From Clostridium bornimense (GTDB lineage: Bacteria > Bacillota > Clostridia > Clostridiales > Clostridiaceae): a DNA stretch of 64,000 bases. Under the pieces are notes generated by a model. The model was not told the origin of the DNA and ran no database searches. It saw nothing but the letters and a program-made list of their open reading frames with translations. This document shows positions 28,620-38,352 of the stretch, in pieces. The position numbers were made by a program, and so were the translations under genes. The stretch is taken from positions 1-64,000 of the forward strand of contig NZ_JAHLOD010000014.1 of the NCBI RefSeq assembly GCF_018917145.1, given 5' to 3'. Position 1 is the stretch's first letter. The number at the start of each line of letters is the position of its first letter.

Positions 28620-29540
28620 CTATCTTTGTCCTTTTTCGTACACTTCTCCTAAAGCAGCTGGTGCTGTTGTTTTTCCTACAAATCCAGCTAAAGCTAACAT
28701 TGTTAATAAATATGGAAGTGCATAATAGAATTCTAAAGGTATATTCCAACCAAAAGCCTGTGCTAAAATTGATAAAGCTTCTGCGGCACCAAATACTATA
28801 CATGCAAAGAATGAACCTTTTGGTTTCCAGTTACCAAAAATTACAGCTGCTAGGGCAATATACCCTTTACCTGCTATCATCCCTTCTCTGAATAATCTAG
28901 CATCCATAGCTAAATATATTCCTCCAAGACCTGCTAAAACACCAGCAAGAATAAGAGCTATATATTTCATTTTTGTTACATTAACTCCTACTGTATCCGC
29001 TGATTTTGGATATTCTCCAACAGCTCTTAATCTTAATCCAAACGGAGTCTTAAATAGTACATATGTTGCAACTATTGTCATTATAATAGCTAAGAATATA
29101 AACCAGTTTAATTGGCCAAGTAGCTTTCCTATAAGCGGTATCTTATAGAAGAACTCTCTTGGATATGGCATTGATGCTATTCCATTTGTTTGACCATTTG
29201 TATGGAATATTTGGAATAATAAGAATCCTGTTAAAGCTGTAGAAAACATATTAATTGCTACACCAGAAATAACTTGATTTGATTTTAAGTTAATACTTAA
29301 GAACGCATGTAATAAAGATCCTAAAACTGCTGCAATTATTCCTGAAATTATTCCTATTGTTAAACTACCTGTTAATAATGTCATAGTAATTGAGAAGAAG
29401 GCACTTAAAGTCATCAATCCTTCTAATGCTATATTTACAACCCCTGCTCTTTCAGATATTAATCCACCTAATGATGCAAAGATAAGAGGTGTTGATAATC
29501 TCAATGTTGTTGCAATGAAGTTAATAATTGTATCTGCCAT
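28620..29540 (-). CDS. nupQ: ABC transporter permease, nucleoside importer
   Basis: The 306-residue integral membrane protein belongs to the BPD_transp_2 permease family, with the start ATTLRLSTPLIFASLGGLISERAGVVNIALEG and late AALAAVIFGNWKP typical of NupQ/YufQ. It forms the channel with the preceding permease. Its ATG shares one base with the stop of the upstream permease (TAATG), indicating coupling. The transporter most likely imports nucleosides, inferred from similarity to B. subtilis NupNOPQ. Confidence 0.88.
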   Translation of the reverse strand: MADTIINFIATTLRLSTPLIFASLGGLISERAGVVNIALEGLMTLSAFFSITMTLLTGSLTIGIISGIIAAVLGSLLHAFLSINLKSNQVISGVAINMFSTALTGFLLFQIFHTNGQTNGIASMPYPREFFYKIPLIGKLLGQLNWFIFLAIIMTIVATYVLFKTPFGLRLRAVGEYPKSADTVGVNVTKMKYIALILAGVLAGLGGIYLAMDARLFREGMIAGKGYIALAAVIFGNWKPKGSFFACIVFGAAEALSILAQAFGWNIPLEFYYALPYLLTMLALAGFVGKTTAPAALGEVYEKGQR

Positions 29541-30595
29541 TATGCTGCCACCTCACTCTTTTTTCTATTTAATAAGTACTTATTAAATACATAATCTGCC
29601 GCAACAAATATTATAATTATAGCTTGAATTATAAATACTATTTGTTTTGGTATTCCTGCACCTTGAAGAGTACTTTGAGAAGCATTTAGTGATGCAATTA
29701 AAAGGGCTGAAAATACAACACCAATTGGATTATTTTTACCTATAAGTGATACTGTTATACCATCAGTACCAAATCCATACATAGTTGTTAAGTAAAACAC
29801 CTTATAATTAACTCCACCAGTATATCCAGCTCCTGCAAGACCTGCTAGGGCACCTGATATTACCATAGCTAAAACTATATTTTTCTTTATTGAAATACCA
29901 CCGTATTCTGCTGCATATGGAGATAACCCAACAGCTCTTAATTCATATCCACTTCTAGTTCTTGAAATCATTACTGATACTACAACTACTGCTATTAATG
30001 AGAAGAAAATACCTATATTCGCATTATTTCCCCCATCGAAAAATCTATAAAGCATTGCACTACTTTGGATTTCTTTAGAATATGGATTAGTTCCATCGTT
30101 AATAAAATATTTAATAACATAATTACTAAACCAAAGCACTATATAGTTAAGCATTATAGTATTAACTACTTCGTTTGTTCCTCTTTTAGCTTTTAAATAA
30201 CCAGGAATAGCTGCACACAATGCCCCTGCAATAATACCAGCAATAATCATTAAAGGAACATGTATTATCATTGGTAATCCAGGTATTAATCCTACTATAG
30301 CTGCCGCTAATCCACCCATTATAAATTGTCCTTCAACACCTATATTAAATAATCCAGTTCTAAATGCTACTGCATTTGCAAGACCAGTTAAAACATATAT
30401 AGTAAAGAACGTCATTGTATCTGATATTTTATTAATACTTCCAAAACTTCCTTGATATATTGTCTCCATCAAAGTACCTAGTGAATCAAAATATCCATAT
30501 CCAGTTGATGCTACTACGAAACCTGCAGCAATAAGTATAGCTAAAATTATAGCCAGCACTGGAACTAATATTGATCTTATTATCTTCTTAAACAT
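29540..30595 (-). CDS. nupP: ABC transporter permease, nucleoside importer
   Basis: The 351-residue polytopic permease, partner of the gene at 28620-29540, has the family blocks AFRTGLFNIGVEGQFIMGGL and GAGYTGGVNYKVF and about ten hydrophobic helices. The ATG follows AAGGAGGAG and overlaps the ATPase gene by 8 bases. Membership of the NupP/YufP group rests on the operon and overall sequence. Confidence 0.88.
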   Translation of the reverse strand: MFKKIIRSILVPVLAIILAILIAAGFVVASTGYGYFDSLGTLMETIYQGSFGSINKISDTMTFFTIYVLTGLANAVAFRTGLFNIGVEGQFIMGGLAAAIVGLIPGLPMIIHVPLMIIAGIIAGALCAAIPGYLKAKRGTNEVVNTIMLNYIVLWFSNYVIKYFINDGTNPYSKEIQSSAMLYRFFDGGNNANIGIFFSLIAVVVVSVMISRTRSGYELRAVGLSPYAAEYGGISIKKNIVLAMVISGALAGLAGAGYTGGVNYKVFYLTTMYGFGTDGITVSLIGKNNPIGVVFSALLIASLNASQSTLQGAGIPKQIVFIIQAIIIIFVAADYVFNKYLLNRKKSEVAA

Positions 30596-32117
30596 TTTTC
30601 TCCTCCTTGTTTAAGCTTCCGCCTGCCATAAGAATACCTAACTCCATCTCTGTAGCATCTTTTGCATCTAAAACATCCATAACCTTACCATCATACATAA
30701 CAGCAATTCTATCAGAAAGATTCATTATTTCATCTAACTCTGAAGAAACTAAAAGTACAGCTCTTCCCTTATCTCTTTCTTCTACTAATCTTCTATGAAT
30801 ATATTCTATTGCTCCTACATCTAAACCTCTTGTAGGTTGCGCTACTATTATAAAATCAGGATTTTTTGATATTTCTCTAGCAACAATTAATTTTTGTTGG
30901 TTCCCACCTGATAGCTTACCAGCAAACACATCTTCACTTGGTGTTCTAACGTCGAATTCTTTTATAAGCTTTTTACAATGCTCTCTTATTTTCTTATAAT
31001 CTAATAATAGACCTTTTCTAAATACCTTTTCTTTTTGTCTTCCTAAAATAGAATTCTCTACTAGAGAAAACTTTAAAACTAACCCTCTTTTATGTCTGTC
31101 TTCAGGAACATGCCCTATATTTAAAGCACTAATTTCTGATGCTGATAAACTAGTTATTTCTTTATCACCAATCCATATTTGTCCTGATGATGATTTTCTA
31201 AGTCCACTTAACACTTCTAGTAACTCGCTTTGACCATTACCATCAACACCAGCAATTCCAAGAATCTCACCTTTTTTAATCTCTAAATCTATATTTTTAA
31301 TCACTTCTATTTTTCTGTGATCTAATACTTTAAGATCCTTTATTTTAACAAAAACATCACCTTGTTTTGCTTCTTTCTTATCTACTTTTAAGTTAACTTT
31401 TCTTCCAACCATCATTTCAGCTAGTTCGTCAATATTTGTATCTTTTGTATTTACTACATCAATACATTTACCTCTTCTTACTACAGTAACTCTATCACTC
31501 ATATTCATAATTTCTTTTAATTTGTGAGTTATTAATATGATTGATTTACCTTGTGCAGTAAGATTTTTAAAAATTGAACCTAATTCTTCAATTTCTTGTG
31601 GCGTCAATACCGCTGTCGGTTCATCCAAAATTAAAATATCAGCATCTCTATACAATGCTTTTAAAATTTCAACTTTTTGTTGTTGTCCAACACTAATATC
31701 CTCTATTAAGTCATTTGGTTTAACATTAAATCCATACTTTATTGCTAGTTCTTCAACTTTTTTACTAGCTTGTTCTTCATTAATTGATAGTCCCTTTTTA
31801 GGTTCTGCTCCTAAAATTATATTTTGAGTAACAGTAAAATTATTAACAAGCATAAAATGTTGATGGACCATACCTATACCTAAATTAATGGCATCTGAAG
31901 GTGTTTTTATTTTTGCCTTCTTACCATTGATAAAGATTTCTCCCTCTTCTGGTTCATACAATCCATAAAGTACATTCATTAAAGTTGTTTTTCCTGCACC
32001 ATTTTCTCCTAATAAAACGTGGACCTCACCTTTTTTTAAATCAAAATTTACATTATCATTTGCCACTGTACCTGGAAATTTCTTAGTTATTCCACGCATT
32101 TCAACAACTGTATTCAT
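30588..32117 (-). CDS. nupO: ABC transporter ATP-binding protein, nucleoside importer
   Basis: The 509-residue protein contains two ABC domains in one chain. The first has Walker A GENGAGKTT, signature ISVGQQQKVEI and Walker B ILILDEPTAVL. The second has a degenerate Walker A GVDGNGQSE, signature LSGGNQQKLIVAREI and a changed Walker B FIIVAQPTRGLD, as usual in sugar/nucleoside importers of this class. AAGGAGG precedes the ATG. It energizes uptake with the two permeases. Confidence 0.92.
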   Translation of the reverse strand: MNTVVEMRGITKKFPGTVANDNVNFDLKKGEVHVLLGENGAGKTTLMNVLYGLYEPEEGEIFINGKKAKIKTPSDAINLGIGMVHQHFMLVNNFTVTQNIILGAEPKKGLSINEEQASKKVEELAIKYGFNVKPNDLIEDISVGQQQKVEILKALYRDADILILDEPTAVLTPQEIEELGSIFKNLTAQGKSIILITHKLKEIMNMSDRVTVVRRGKCIDVVNTKDTNIDELAEMMVGRKVNLKVDKKEAKQGDVFVKIKDLKVLDHRKIEVIKNIDLEIKKGEILGIAGVDGNGQSELLEVLSGLRKSSSGQIWIGDKEITSLSASEISALNIGHVPEDRHKRGLVLKFSLVENSILGRQKEKVFRKGLLLDYKKIREHCKKLIKEFDVRTPSEDVFAGKLSGGNQQKLIVAREISKNPDFIIVAQPTRGLDVGAIEYIHRRLVEERDKGRAVLLVSSELDEIMNLSDRIAVMYDGKVMDVLDAKDATEMELGILMAGGSLNKEEKNV

Positions 32118-32143
32118 GAATTTCCTCCTTATTATCTCTAAAA

Positions 32144-32173
32144 GAGCTAGATGTGAAATAAGACATCTAGCTC
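32144..32173 (-). terminator. Intercistronic attenuator between the BMP lipoprotein and ATPase genes
   Basis: A perfect 11-bp stem GAGCTAGATGT (32144-32154) / ACATCTAGCTC (32163-32173) is followed on the minus strand by UUUU. Partial termination here would make the binding protein more abundant than the membrane complex, as is common for ABC importers. Confidence 0.65.
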
Positions 32174-32214
32174 AACTATACTTAAATAAAATCTACTCTT
32201 TTATGTAGAGAGAC

Positions 32215-33294
32215 TTATTTAATTTCTCCTAATGTTGATGGTACTGTAATAGCTCCATCATTTATTTGTTGTTTATAGTCATCTATCTTTTTAATCACAT
32301 CATCAGGCAAGTTATCTTTAGTATCTGCTATTCCTATTGCATTTTCAGCTATTCCATATACAACTGTACTTCCACCATCAAAACTTCCTTCTAAGAACTT
32401 TCTGGCAATATCTGCTGTTGCTATATCTGCTCTTTTTATACATGAAGAAAGAATTGCATTTTTTGCATGTGGCATTGTAACTGCTTGGTCATCATCTACC
32501 CCGATAACCCATACATCTTTACCTTGTTCTCTTAATTCTGCTGCTTTGTTAATAATACCTACACCAGTACCACCTGCTGCGTGAAAAATTACATCTACAC
32601 CTTCATTATATAGTTGATTAGCAAATTCGCTTCCTTTTGATGGATCTCCAAAACTTCCTACAAATCTTGAATACTTACCATGCTTTGAACCAGATTCAGC
32701 AATTAATCCTTCTGCCGCTTTTGGATTAACAGCTTTAACTCCAGCTATGTATCCTGATTCAAATCTTTCCATAACTTCGCTATTATCAACTCCACCTATA
32801 AATCCTACTTTATTAGTCTTAGTCATGGATCCTGCAATAACTCCCATTAAAAATGCACCTTCATTTTCCTTAAATAAAATTGAAACTACATTATCATTAT
32901 TAATAACTGCATCTATTATAGCAAAATTCTTATCTGGTTTAGCAGTTGAAATCTTTTTAAGAGCATCTTCCATAGTAAATCCTACTGCAAATGTTAAATC
33001 ATTTGAATCGGCTAATTCCTTTAAGTTTTGTTCGTATGCACTACTTGTTGCTGATTGTAAAACTTGAGTTTTCAAATTATACTCTTTTTTTATGTCTTCT
33101 AATCCCTTATTAGCAGAATCGTTAAATGACTTATCACCAATACCACCTTGATCTGGCGCTAATCCAATTCTTAGGTTAGTAGATTTTAAGTTAGCATTTG
33201 ATTCTTCATCGCTTTTTTTGCTTCCACAACCAGCTAACATACTAATAGAAAGTATACTAGCAGTAATTAATGCAACTATTCTTTTCTTTTGCAT
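32215..33294 (-). CDS. nupN: BMP-family nucleoside-binding lipoprotein 1
   Basis: The 359-residue secreted lipoprotein has a signal peptide MQKKRIVALITASILS and a lipobox LAGC. The mature part shows BMP-family features: DQGGIGDKSFNDSA near the N terminus, VGFIGGVDNSEV and FHAAGGTGVGII in the binding cleft. It would capture nucleosides for the NupOPQ complex. The ATG at 33294 follows GGAGG by seven bases; an in-frame ATG 21 bases upstream has no ribosome site. A close paralog lies directly upstream. Confidence 0.9.
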   Translation of the reverse strand: MQKKRIVALITASILSISMLAGCGSKKSDEESNANLKSTNLRIGLAPDQGGIGDKSFNDSANKGLEDIKKEYNLKTQVLQSATSSAYEQNLKELADSNDLTFAVGFTMEDALKKISTAKPDKNFAIIDAVINNDNVVSILFKENEGAFLMGVIAGSMTKTNKVGFIGGVDNSEVMERFESGYIAGVKAVNPKAAEGLIAESGSKHGKYSRFVGSFGDPSKGSEFANQLYNEGVDVIFHAAGGTGVGIINKAAELREQGKDVWVIGVDDDQAVTMPHAKNAILSSCIKRADIATADIARKFLEGSFDGGSTVVYGIAENAIGIADTKDNLPDDVIKKIDDYKQQINDGAITVPSTLGEIK

Positions 33295-33453
33295 AGTAAG
33301 TCCTCCATTCATCATTTTCTTTAAACAGTTAATACCATCTTATTTCAACATTCGACAAAAATCAAGATTTAATTATATTTTTTTAATTCTATTTAATAAA
33401 ATTGCTATTATTTTTTTAAATTTAATTTAATTCATTTAGTTTAAAATACAACC

Positions 33454-34530
33454 CTATTTAATTTCTGCTAATGTAGTTGGTGCTTTAATTGAACCTTCGA
33501 TTATTTCCTTTTTATATTTTTCTACAAGATCTAAAGTTTCTTGATTTAGATTATCCTTTGTATCAGCAATACCAATACCATCTTCAGCTAATCCGTATTC
33601 AATAGTAGTTCCACCTTCAAAATTACCTTCAATAAAGTTCTTTGAAACATTATATATCGCTACATCAACTCTCTTAACACATGATGAAAGAATAGCATCC
33701 TTTGCTTGTGGCATTGTAACAGCTTGATCTTGGTCTACACCAATAACCCAAACATTTTTACCTTGTTCTCTTAATTCTGATGCTTTGTTAATTACACCAA
33801 TCCCTGTACTTGCTGCTGCATGGAATATTATATCTACACCTTCACCATATAATTGGTTAGCAAACTCTGTACCCTTTGTTGGATCTCCAAAAGTTCCTGC
33901 ATATCTAACATATTTACCATGCTTTGAACCATTTTCACCTATTAATCCTTCAGCTGCTTTAGGATTAACTGCTTTTACACCTGCTATGTATCCTGCTTCA
34001 AATCTTTCTATAACTGGATTATTATCAACACCACCGACAAATCCTACTTTATTAGTTTTCGTCATGCTTCCTGCAATAACTCCCATTAAGAAAGCACCTT
34101 CATTTTCTTTAAATAATATAGAAGTTACATTATCATTATCAATAACAGTATCTACTATAGCGAATTTCTTATCAGGTTTAGCCGTTGAAATTCTGCTCAT
34201 AGCATCTTCCATTTTAAACCCTATTGCAAAAGTTAAATCATTAACATCTGATAATTCTTTTATATTTTGTTCATAAGAAGTACTTGTTGGTGATTGTAAT
34301 ACTTGTGTTTTCACATTGTACTCTTTTTTTATCTTTTCAAGACCACTATTTGCTGCATCATTAAATGACTTATCTCCAAGACCACCTTCGTCTGTTGATA
34401 ATCCAATACTAACATCTGTTGATATTAAATCTTTGTTATCTGCACTTTTCTTCTCACTTCCGCATCCTGTGAAAATTCCCATTGAAATTACACAAGCTGT
34501 AATCATTGCTATTATCTTTCTGCTTTTCAT
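33454..34530 (-). CDS. BMP-family nucleoside-binding lipoprotein 2
   Basis: The 358-residue paralog of the lipoprotein at 32215-33294 has a signal peptide MKSRKIIAMITACVISMG and lipobox FTGC. The two are highly similar along the mature chain (shared NPKAAEGLI, GSKHGKY, ELREQGK, VIGVD), pointing to tandem duplication. Small differences in the cleft (FHAAASTGIGVI versus FHAAGGTGVGII) may change specificity. AAAGGAG lies upstream. It is the first gene of the transporter operon. Confidence 0.88.
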   Translation of the reverse strand: MKSRKIIAMITACVISMGIFTGCGSEKKSADNKDLISTDVSIGLSTDEGGLGDKSFNDAANSGLEKIKKEYNVKTQVLQSPTSTSYEQNIKELSDVNDLTFAIGFKMEDAMSRISTAKPDKKFAIVDTVIDNDNVTSILFKENEGAFLMGVIAGSMTKTNKVGFVGGVDNNPVIERFEAGYIAGVKAVNPKAAEGLIGENGSKHGKYVRYAGTFGDPTKGTEFANQLYGEGVDIIFHAAASTGIGVINKASELREQGKNVWVIGVDQDQAVTMPQAKDAILSSCVKRVDVAIYNVSKNFIEGNFEGGTTIEYGLAEDGIGIADTKDNLNQETLDLVEKYKKEIIEGSIKAPTTLAEIK

Positions 34531-34708
34531 CTTCCGTTTCTCCTTTGTAGTTTTTTGTAGTTTTTAGTCGCATTTAAAATTCGCTAAGAATATATTATTT
34601 GAACATCAATTAAAAAGCAAGTATTAATTTTCCATTAAATGTTCTATATTTATAATTTTATTTTTTCTTTTATTTATAAAGTTATTCAGATATTTTCTTT
34701 GCAAGTAT

Positions 34709-36862
34709 TTAATGTTCCCCTACTCCACTTTCTTTAAAACTTTCAACAAAATTCTCTGACATCTTATTAATAGGTTTCTTTAAAACTACACCTAATATTA
34801 TTGATATAACTACAAAAATAATAAGAACCAAGATATCAGTAATCAAAACAGATCTCACAATTCCTCCAACAGTTTCTCTCACAAGAGAAATAGCATAGGT
34901 AAATGGTAAATATGGATTAATTGCTTGAAAGAAATGGGGTGTTAGTTGCACCGGGAATGTTCCTCCTGATCCTGCTATTTGTAATACCAATAAAATTATA
35001 CCTATAACTTTTCCTACATTACCTGCTACAGAAGATAATGTATATACTATTATAGAAAATACACTGCTTATAAAAGCACAAGCTAAAATAAAACTTATAG
35101 GTCCTACACAATATACTCTAAGTATAAATAAATCTCCTAAACAAACTATTAGTCCTTGTATTACTGATATAGTCAAAAACAAAAGATATTTACCAAAATA
35201 TACTTCTATTGAATTATATTCTCCATGAGCTTCTGTAGTTAGAATAGATACTAAAAGAAGCATTCCTACCCATAATGATAAAACTGTATAAAAAGGTGAC
35301 ATAGCTGATCCATAATTTTTCATAGGAAACAACTTATTTTCTTTTATTGTTACTGGATTAGTTAAAAAATTACTTCTACTTTTTGCATCGCTCTTCAGTA
35401 TATCTATAATTTCTTTTAATACCTCATTCTCATTAGCTTCTTCTACTTTAGTTACAATCTCATTAATAGCTCCCTCAATTTTAGGTAACATTGTCTTTGC
35501 ATATGCTATACCATCAGAACCTTTTTCGGCCAAAGAATAAGCTATATCCAACATTTTTTCTAAATCTGGTATCTTTTCATTTGCTTCATCCAATACACCT
35601 GATATATTATTACTAATTTCTATTCCTCCACCAAAAATATCATTTATTTTCGGTAATATTTCTGAATCAAAATTTCCATATAGATTATCTATTATACCTT
35701 TAACATCATTAGATAATGTAATAACTTTGTTCATAATATCTACATTTGGTTTTTCTCCATTTGATATATTTGTTTTAATCACTTCTAAATTTTTTATCAT
35801 ATCACCTAACTTACCTTGAACACCTTGCAACGCTTGTATAAGCGGTGTTAATGGTTTTCCTGGACTTATTCTATTTAATGATTCTAGAACCTTTATAAGT
35901 GGATTTATAAGATTAATAGTATCATTAATCTTTTCATTAATACTATCTATCATTTCTGGTGCTTTCTCATGGCCATTTAATATAGCATCTTTAAGTTCTG
36001 TTGCTGATGTATTTATACTACTTGCTAAACCACTTATGATACTTAGATCATTTTTTACAGTTGGTGACACATTGTTTATACCATTTTTACTAGAATCTAA
36101 AAAATCATTTATCTTTTTATTTAAGTCTTTGCTTTCTGTCAATATATTTTCTATATTAGGAATTCCTTCTTGAACTTCTTTAACTATATCTTTTACTCTT
36201 TTTGCACCTTCGTCTCCCATATCAATTGTTTCATTAATATCAGAAAACTTACTTTGAAATTCCTTTAATTTTGAAAGTATATTCTCTATTTTAGGAAGTT
36301 GATTTTCTATTTCAACACCAACTTCATTAGCTATAGAAAAGATAACTTTACTCACTGTTTCTACCACTGTTTTATTAACATTTTCTTGTACTCCCGTAGC
36401 ACCTTTATCTGTAAGTTTAGGTGCTATAGCATTGATTTTCTCATTTACTGTATAAATAATCTCTCCCTCTTTTATATCATTACTTAATATAGATGTTATA
36501 TTTTCTGAAAAATCACTTGGTATTAATATATATGCATAATACTTCCCCTTTTCAATTTGTTCCTTTGCTTTCTCCTCTGTTACAAATTGCCATCCCATTG
36601 CCGAGTTATTTTTTAATTCATCTACAACTTTATCTCCTACATTTAAATCTTTATCATTAAAAATAGTACCTTTATCTTCGTTAACTACCCCTATCTTAAT
36701 CTTAGAAGTTGCCGCAGGATCATATGGATCCCAACTAGCTTTAATATTAAACCAAGCATATAGCGATGGTATTATGCAAAGAGCAATAATTACAACTAAT
36801 GCTCCATAATGAGTAACTATATTTTTTACATCGTCCTTATAAATCTTTAAAATCTTTTGCAC
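34709..36862 (-). CDS. YhgE/Pip family membrane protein
   Basis: The 717-residue protein has an N-terminal membrane helix (ALVVIIALCIIPSLYAWFNI) followed by the YhgE/Pip signature ASWDPYDP, a large extracytoplasmic region with coiled-coil character (about residues 190-490) and five or six C-terminal helices of the ABC-2 permease type. Relatives include the phage receptor Pip of Lactococcus and type VII secretion-linked proteins; the role here is unknown. The start is GTG at 36862, seven bases after AGAGG. It is alone between the transporter operon and degV. Confidence 0.82.
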   Translation of the reverse strand: MQKILKIYKDDVKNIVTHYGALVVIIALCIIPSLYAWFNIKASWDPYDPAATSKIKIGVVNEDKGTIFNDKDLNVGDKVVDELKNNSAMGWQFVTEEKAKEQIEKGKYYAYILIPSDFSENITSILSNDIKEGEIIYTVNEKINAIAPKLTDKGATGVQENVNKTVVETVSKVIFSIANEVGVEIENQLPKIENILSKLKEFQSKFSDINETIDMGDEGAKRVKDIVKEVQEGIPNIENILTESKDLNKKINDFLDSSKNGINNVSPTVKNDLSIISGLASSINTSATELKDAILNGHEKAPEMIDSINEKINDTINLINPLIKVLESLNRISPGKPLTPLIQALQGVQGKLGDMIKNLEVIKTNISNGEKPNVDIMNKVITLSNDVKGIIDNLYGNFDSEILPKINDIFGGGIEISNNISGVLDEANEKIPDLEKMLDIAYSLAEKGSDGIAYAKTMLPKIEGAINEIVTKVEEANENEVLKEIIDILKSDAKSRSNFLTNPVTIKENKLFPMKNYGSAMSPFYTVLSLWVGMLLLVSILTTEAHGEYNSIEVYFGKYLLFLTISVIQGLIVCLGDLFILRVYCVGPISFILACAFISSVFSIIVYTLSSVAGNVGKVIGIILLVLQIAGSGGTFPVQLTPHFFQAINPYLPFTYAISLVRETVGGIVRSVLITDILVLIIFVVISIILGVVLKKPINKMSENFVESFKESGVGEH

Positions 36863-36911
36863 ATTAAATCCTCTTCTTTCGTAAATTCCTTTTATCTTAT
36901 TATTAACATAA

Positions 36912-36939
36912 AAAGAGCACTTAATAACTTAAGTGCTCT
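36912..36939 (-). terminator. Terminator of the degV operon
   Basis: A perfect 12-bp stem AAGAGCACTTAA (36912-36923) / TTAAGTGCTCTT (36928-36939) is followed by UUUUUAUG on the minus strand. It closes the transcript that ends with degV. Confidence 0.8.
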
Positions 36940-36954
36940 TAAAATTAAAATTAT

Positions 36955-37803
36955 TTAATTATTTTTTTCTAAGAAAAAGAATCCACAAGCATTTGTTCCA
37001 GAATGTACCCCTACTACACAACCTACTTCCGCTTCTATATAATCTATATTTCTTTCTTTTAATGCAGAAATAATAGTTTCTTTAACTTCTGTATCTTCAA
37101 GTCCAGCAGTTAAAAATATTAACTTACTACCTTCTCTTACACCCTTTTCATCTATATATGATATTATACTCTTTACCCCTTTTTTAGTACCTCTAATCTT
37201 TTCTCTTACATTCATCATTCCATTTGAAACATCTAATATAAGTTTTATCCCAAGAAGATTTCCAATGGCACCAGCCGTCTTAGATAATCTTCCACCTTTT
37301 ATTAAATTATCTAATGATGTAAACAATAATGCACTCTTTACATTATCAGTAATATTTCTTAGTTCATTAGCAATTTCTCGATATCCGTAACCTTTTTCTT
37401 TTAAGTTTTGGGCTTCTAATACAAGTATACCTAATCCTGATGTTACATTTTGAGAATCAACAACTTCTATATCATCAGTCTCTAACATATCTTTAGCTAT
37501 TAACGCTGATTGAGCTGTTCCACTCATTTTTGAAGATATATGTACTGAAACTATTTTATATCCTTCGTCTATATATTTCTTATAATATTCATAAAATCTT
37601 TGAGGATTTATTTGAGTTGTTGTTGGTAATTCTCCTGAAGCCTTAATCTTTTCCATCATTTCAGAAAAAACAAGCTCTTCTCGATCCTTGTAAGTCTCAC
37701 CATTTATTGTCACAAGTAAAGGGATCACTTCAATGTCAAATTTCTCAATCATAGACTGCGGCAAATCACAGGTACTATCTGTAATAATCTTTATTTTATC
37801 CAT
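36955..37803 (-). CDS. DegV family fatty-acid-binding protein
   Basis: The 282-residue protein starts KIITDSTCDLP and has the DegV/FakB blocks LPTTTQINP, SVHISSKMSGTAQSA and SLDNLIKGGRLSKT. Family members bind a fatty acid and present it to the kinase FakA for phosphorylation and membrane lipid synthesis. No fakA gene is in the window. It follows trmL by 11 bases and ends at the hairpin 36912-36939. Confidence 0.9.
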   Translation of the reverse strand: MDKIKIITDSTCDLPQSMIEKFDIEVIPLLVTINGETYKDREELVFSEMMEKIKASGELPTTTQINPQRFYEYYKKYIDEGYKIVSVHISSKMSGTAQSALIAKDMLETDDIEVVDSQNVTSGLGILVLEAQNLKEKGYGYREIANELRNITDNVKSALLFTSLDNLIKGGRLSKTAGAIGNLLGIKLILDVSNGMMNVREKIRGTKKGVKSIISYIDEKGVREGSKLIFLTAGLEDTEVKETIISALKERNIDYIEAEVGCVVGVHSGTNACGFFFLEKNN

Positions 37804-37814
37804 CTCTTCACCTC

Positions 37815-38297
37815 TTATTTCATATTAGGAAACCCAAATTGTCTTAATCCTTCATAAGCAATTATAGAAACAGTATTTGATATATTTAGAGATCTTGTTG
37901 ATGTTTTTATCATAGGAACTCTTATACAATTTTTAGGATCACTATCTCTTATTTCATCAGGTAATCCACTTGATTCTCTTCCAAACACCAAAAAATCTCC
38001 TTGTTTCATTTCGATTTCGTCATAATATGCTTTTCCTTTTGTTGTACAAAAATAGAATGTTCTATCTTCATAAGCTTTTCTTAAATCCCAATAAGAATCC
38101 CAGATAGTTAAATCTAAATCTTTCCAATAATCTAACCCGGCTCTTTTTACATTCTTATCTGTAATTTCAAAACCTAATGGTTTTATAAGATGTAATTTAG
38201 AATTAGTTAAAACACATGTCCTTGCTATATTTCCAGTGTTTTGTGGTATTTCTGGTTGAAATAACACTATGTTTAAATTTTCTTTATCAATAATCAT
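37815..38297 (-). CDS. trmL: tRNA (cytidine(34)-2'-O)-methyltransferase TrmL
   Basis: The 160-residue SPOUT methyltransferase modifies the wobble base of certain leucine tRNAs. Motifs seen are LFQPEIPQNTGNIARTC, the SAM-knot region FLVFGRESSGLP and IPM-type RVPMIKTSTRSLNISNTVSIIAYE split over the C terminus. Length and start fit the family. It lies 11 bases before degV in the same operon. Confidence 0.95.
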   Translation of the reverse strand: MIIDKENLNIVLFQPEIPQNTGNIARTCVLTNSKLHLIKPLGFEITDKNVKRAGLDYWKDLDLTIWDSYWDLRKAYEDRTFYFCTTKGKAYYDEIEMKQGDFLVFGRESSGLPDEIRDSDPKNCIRVPMIKTSTRSLNISNTVSIIAYEGLRQFGFPNMK

Positions 38298-38352
38298 AAT
38301 AATTCCCTCTAATATTAATATTATAATAATTCATTTTATTATTATAATATAC

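Noticed and set aside
34531-34708. Purine riboswitch before the nucleoside transporter operon
   Set aside because: The conserved loop words of the purine aptamer were not found in this gap.
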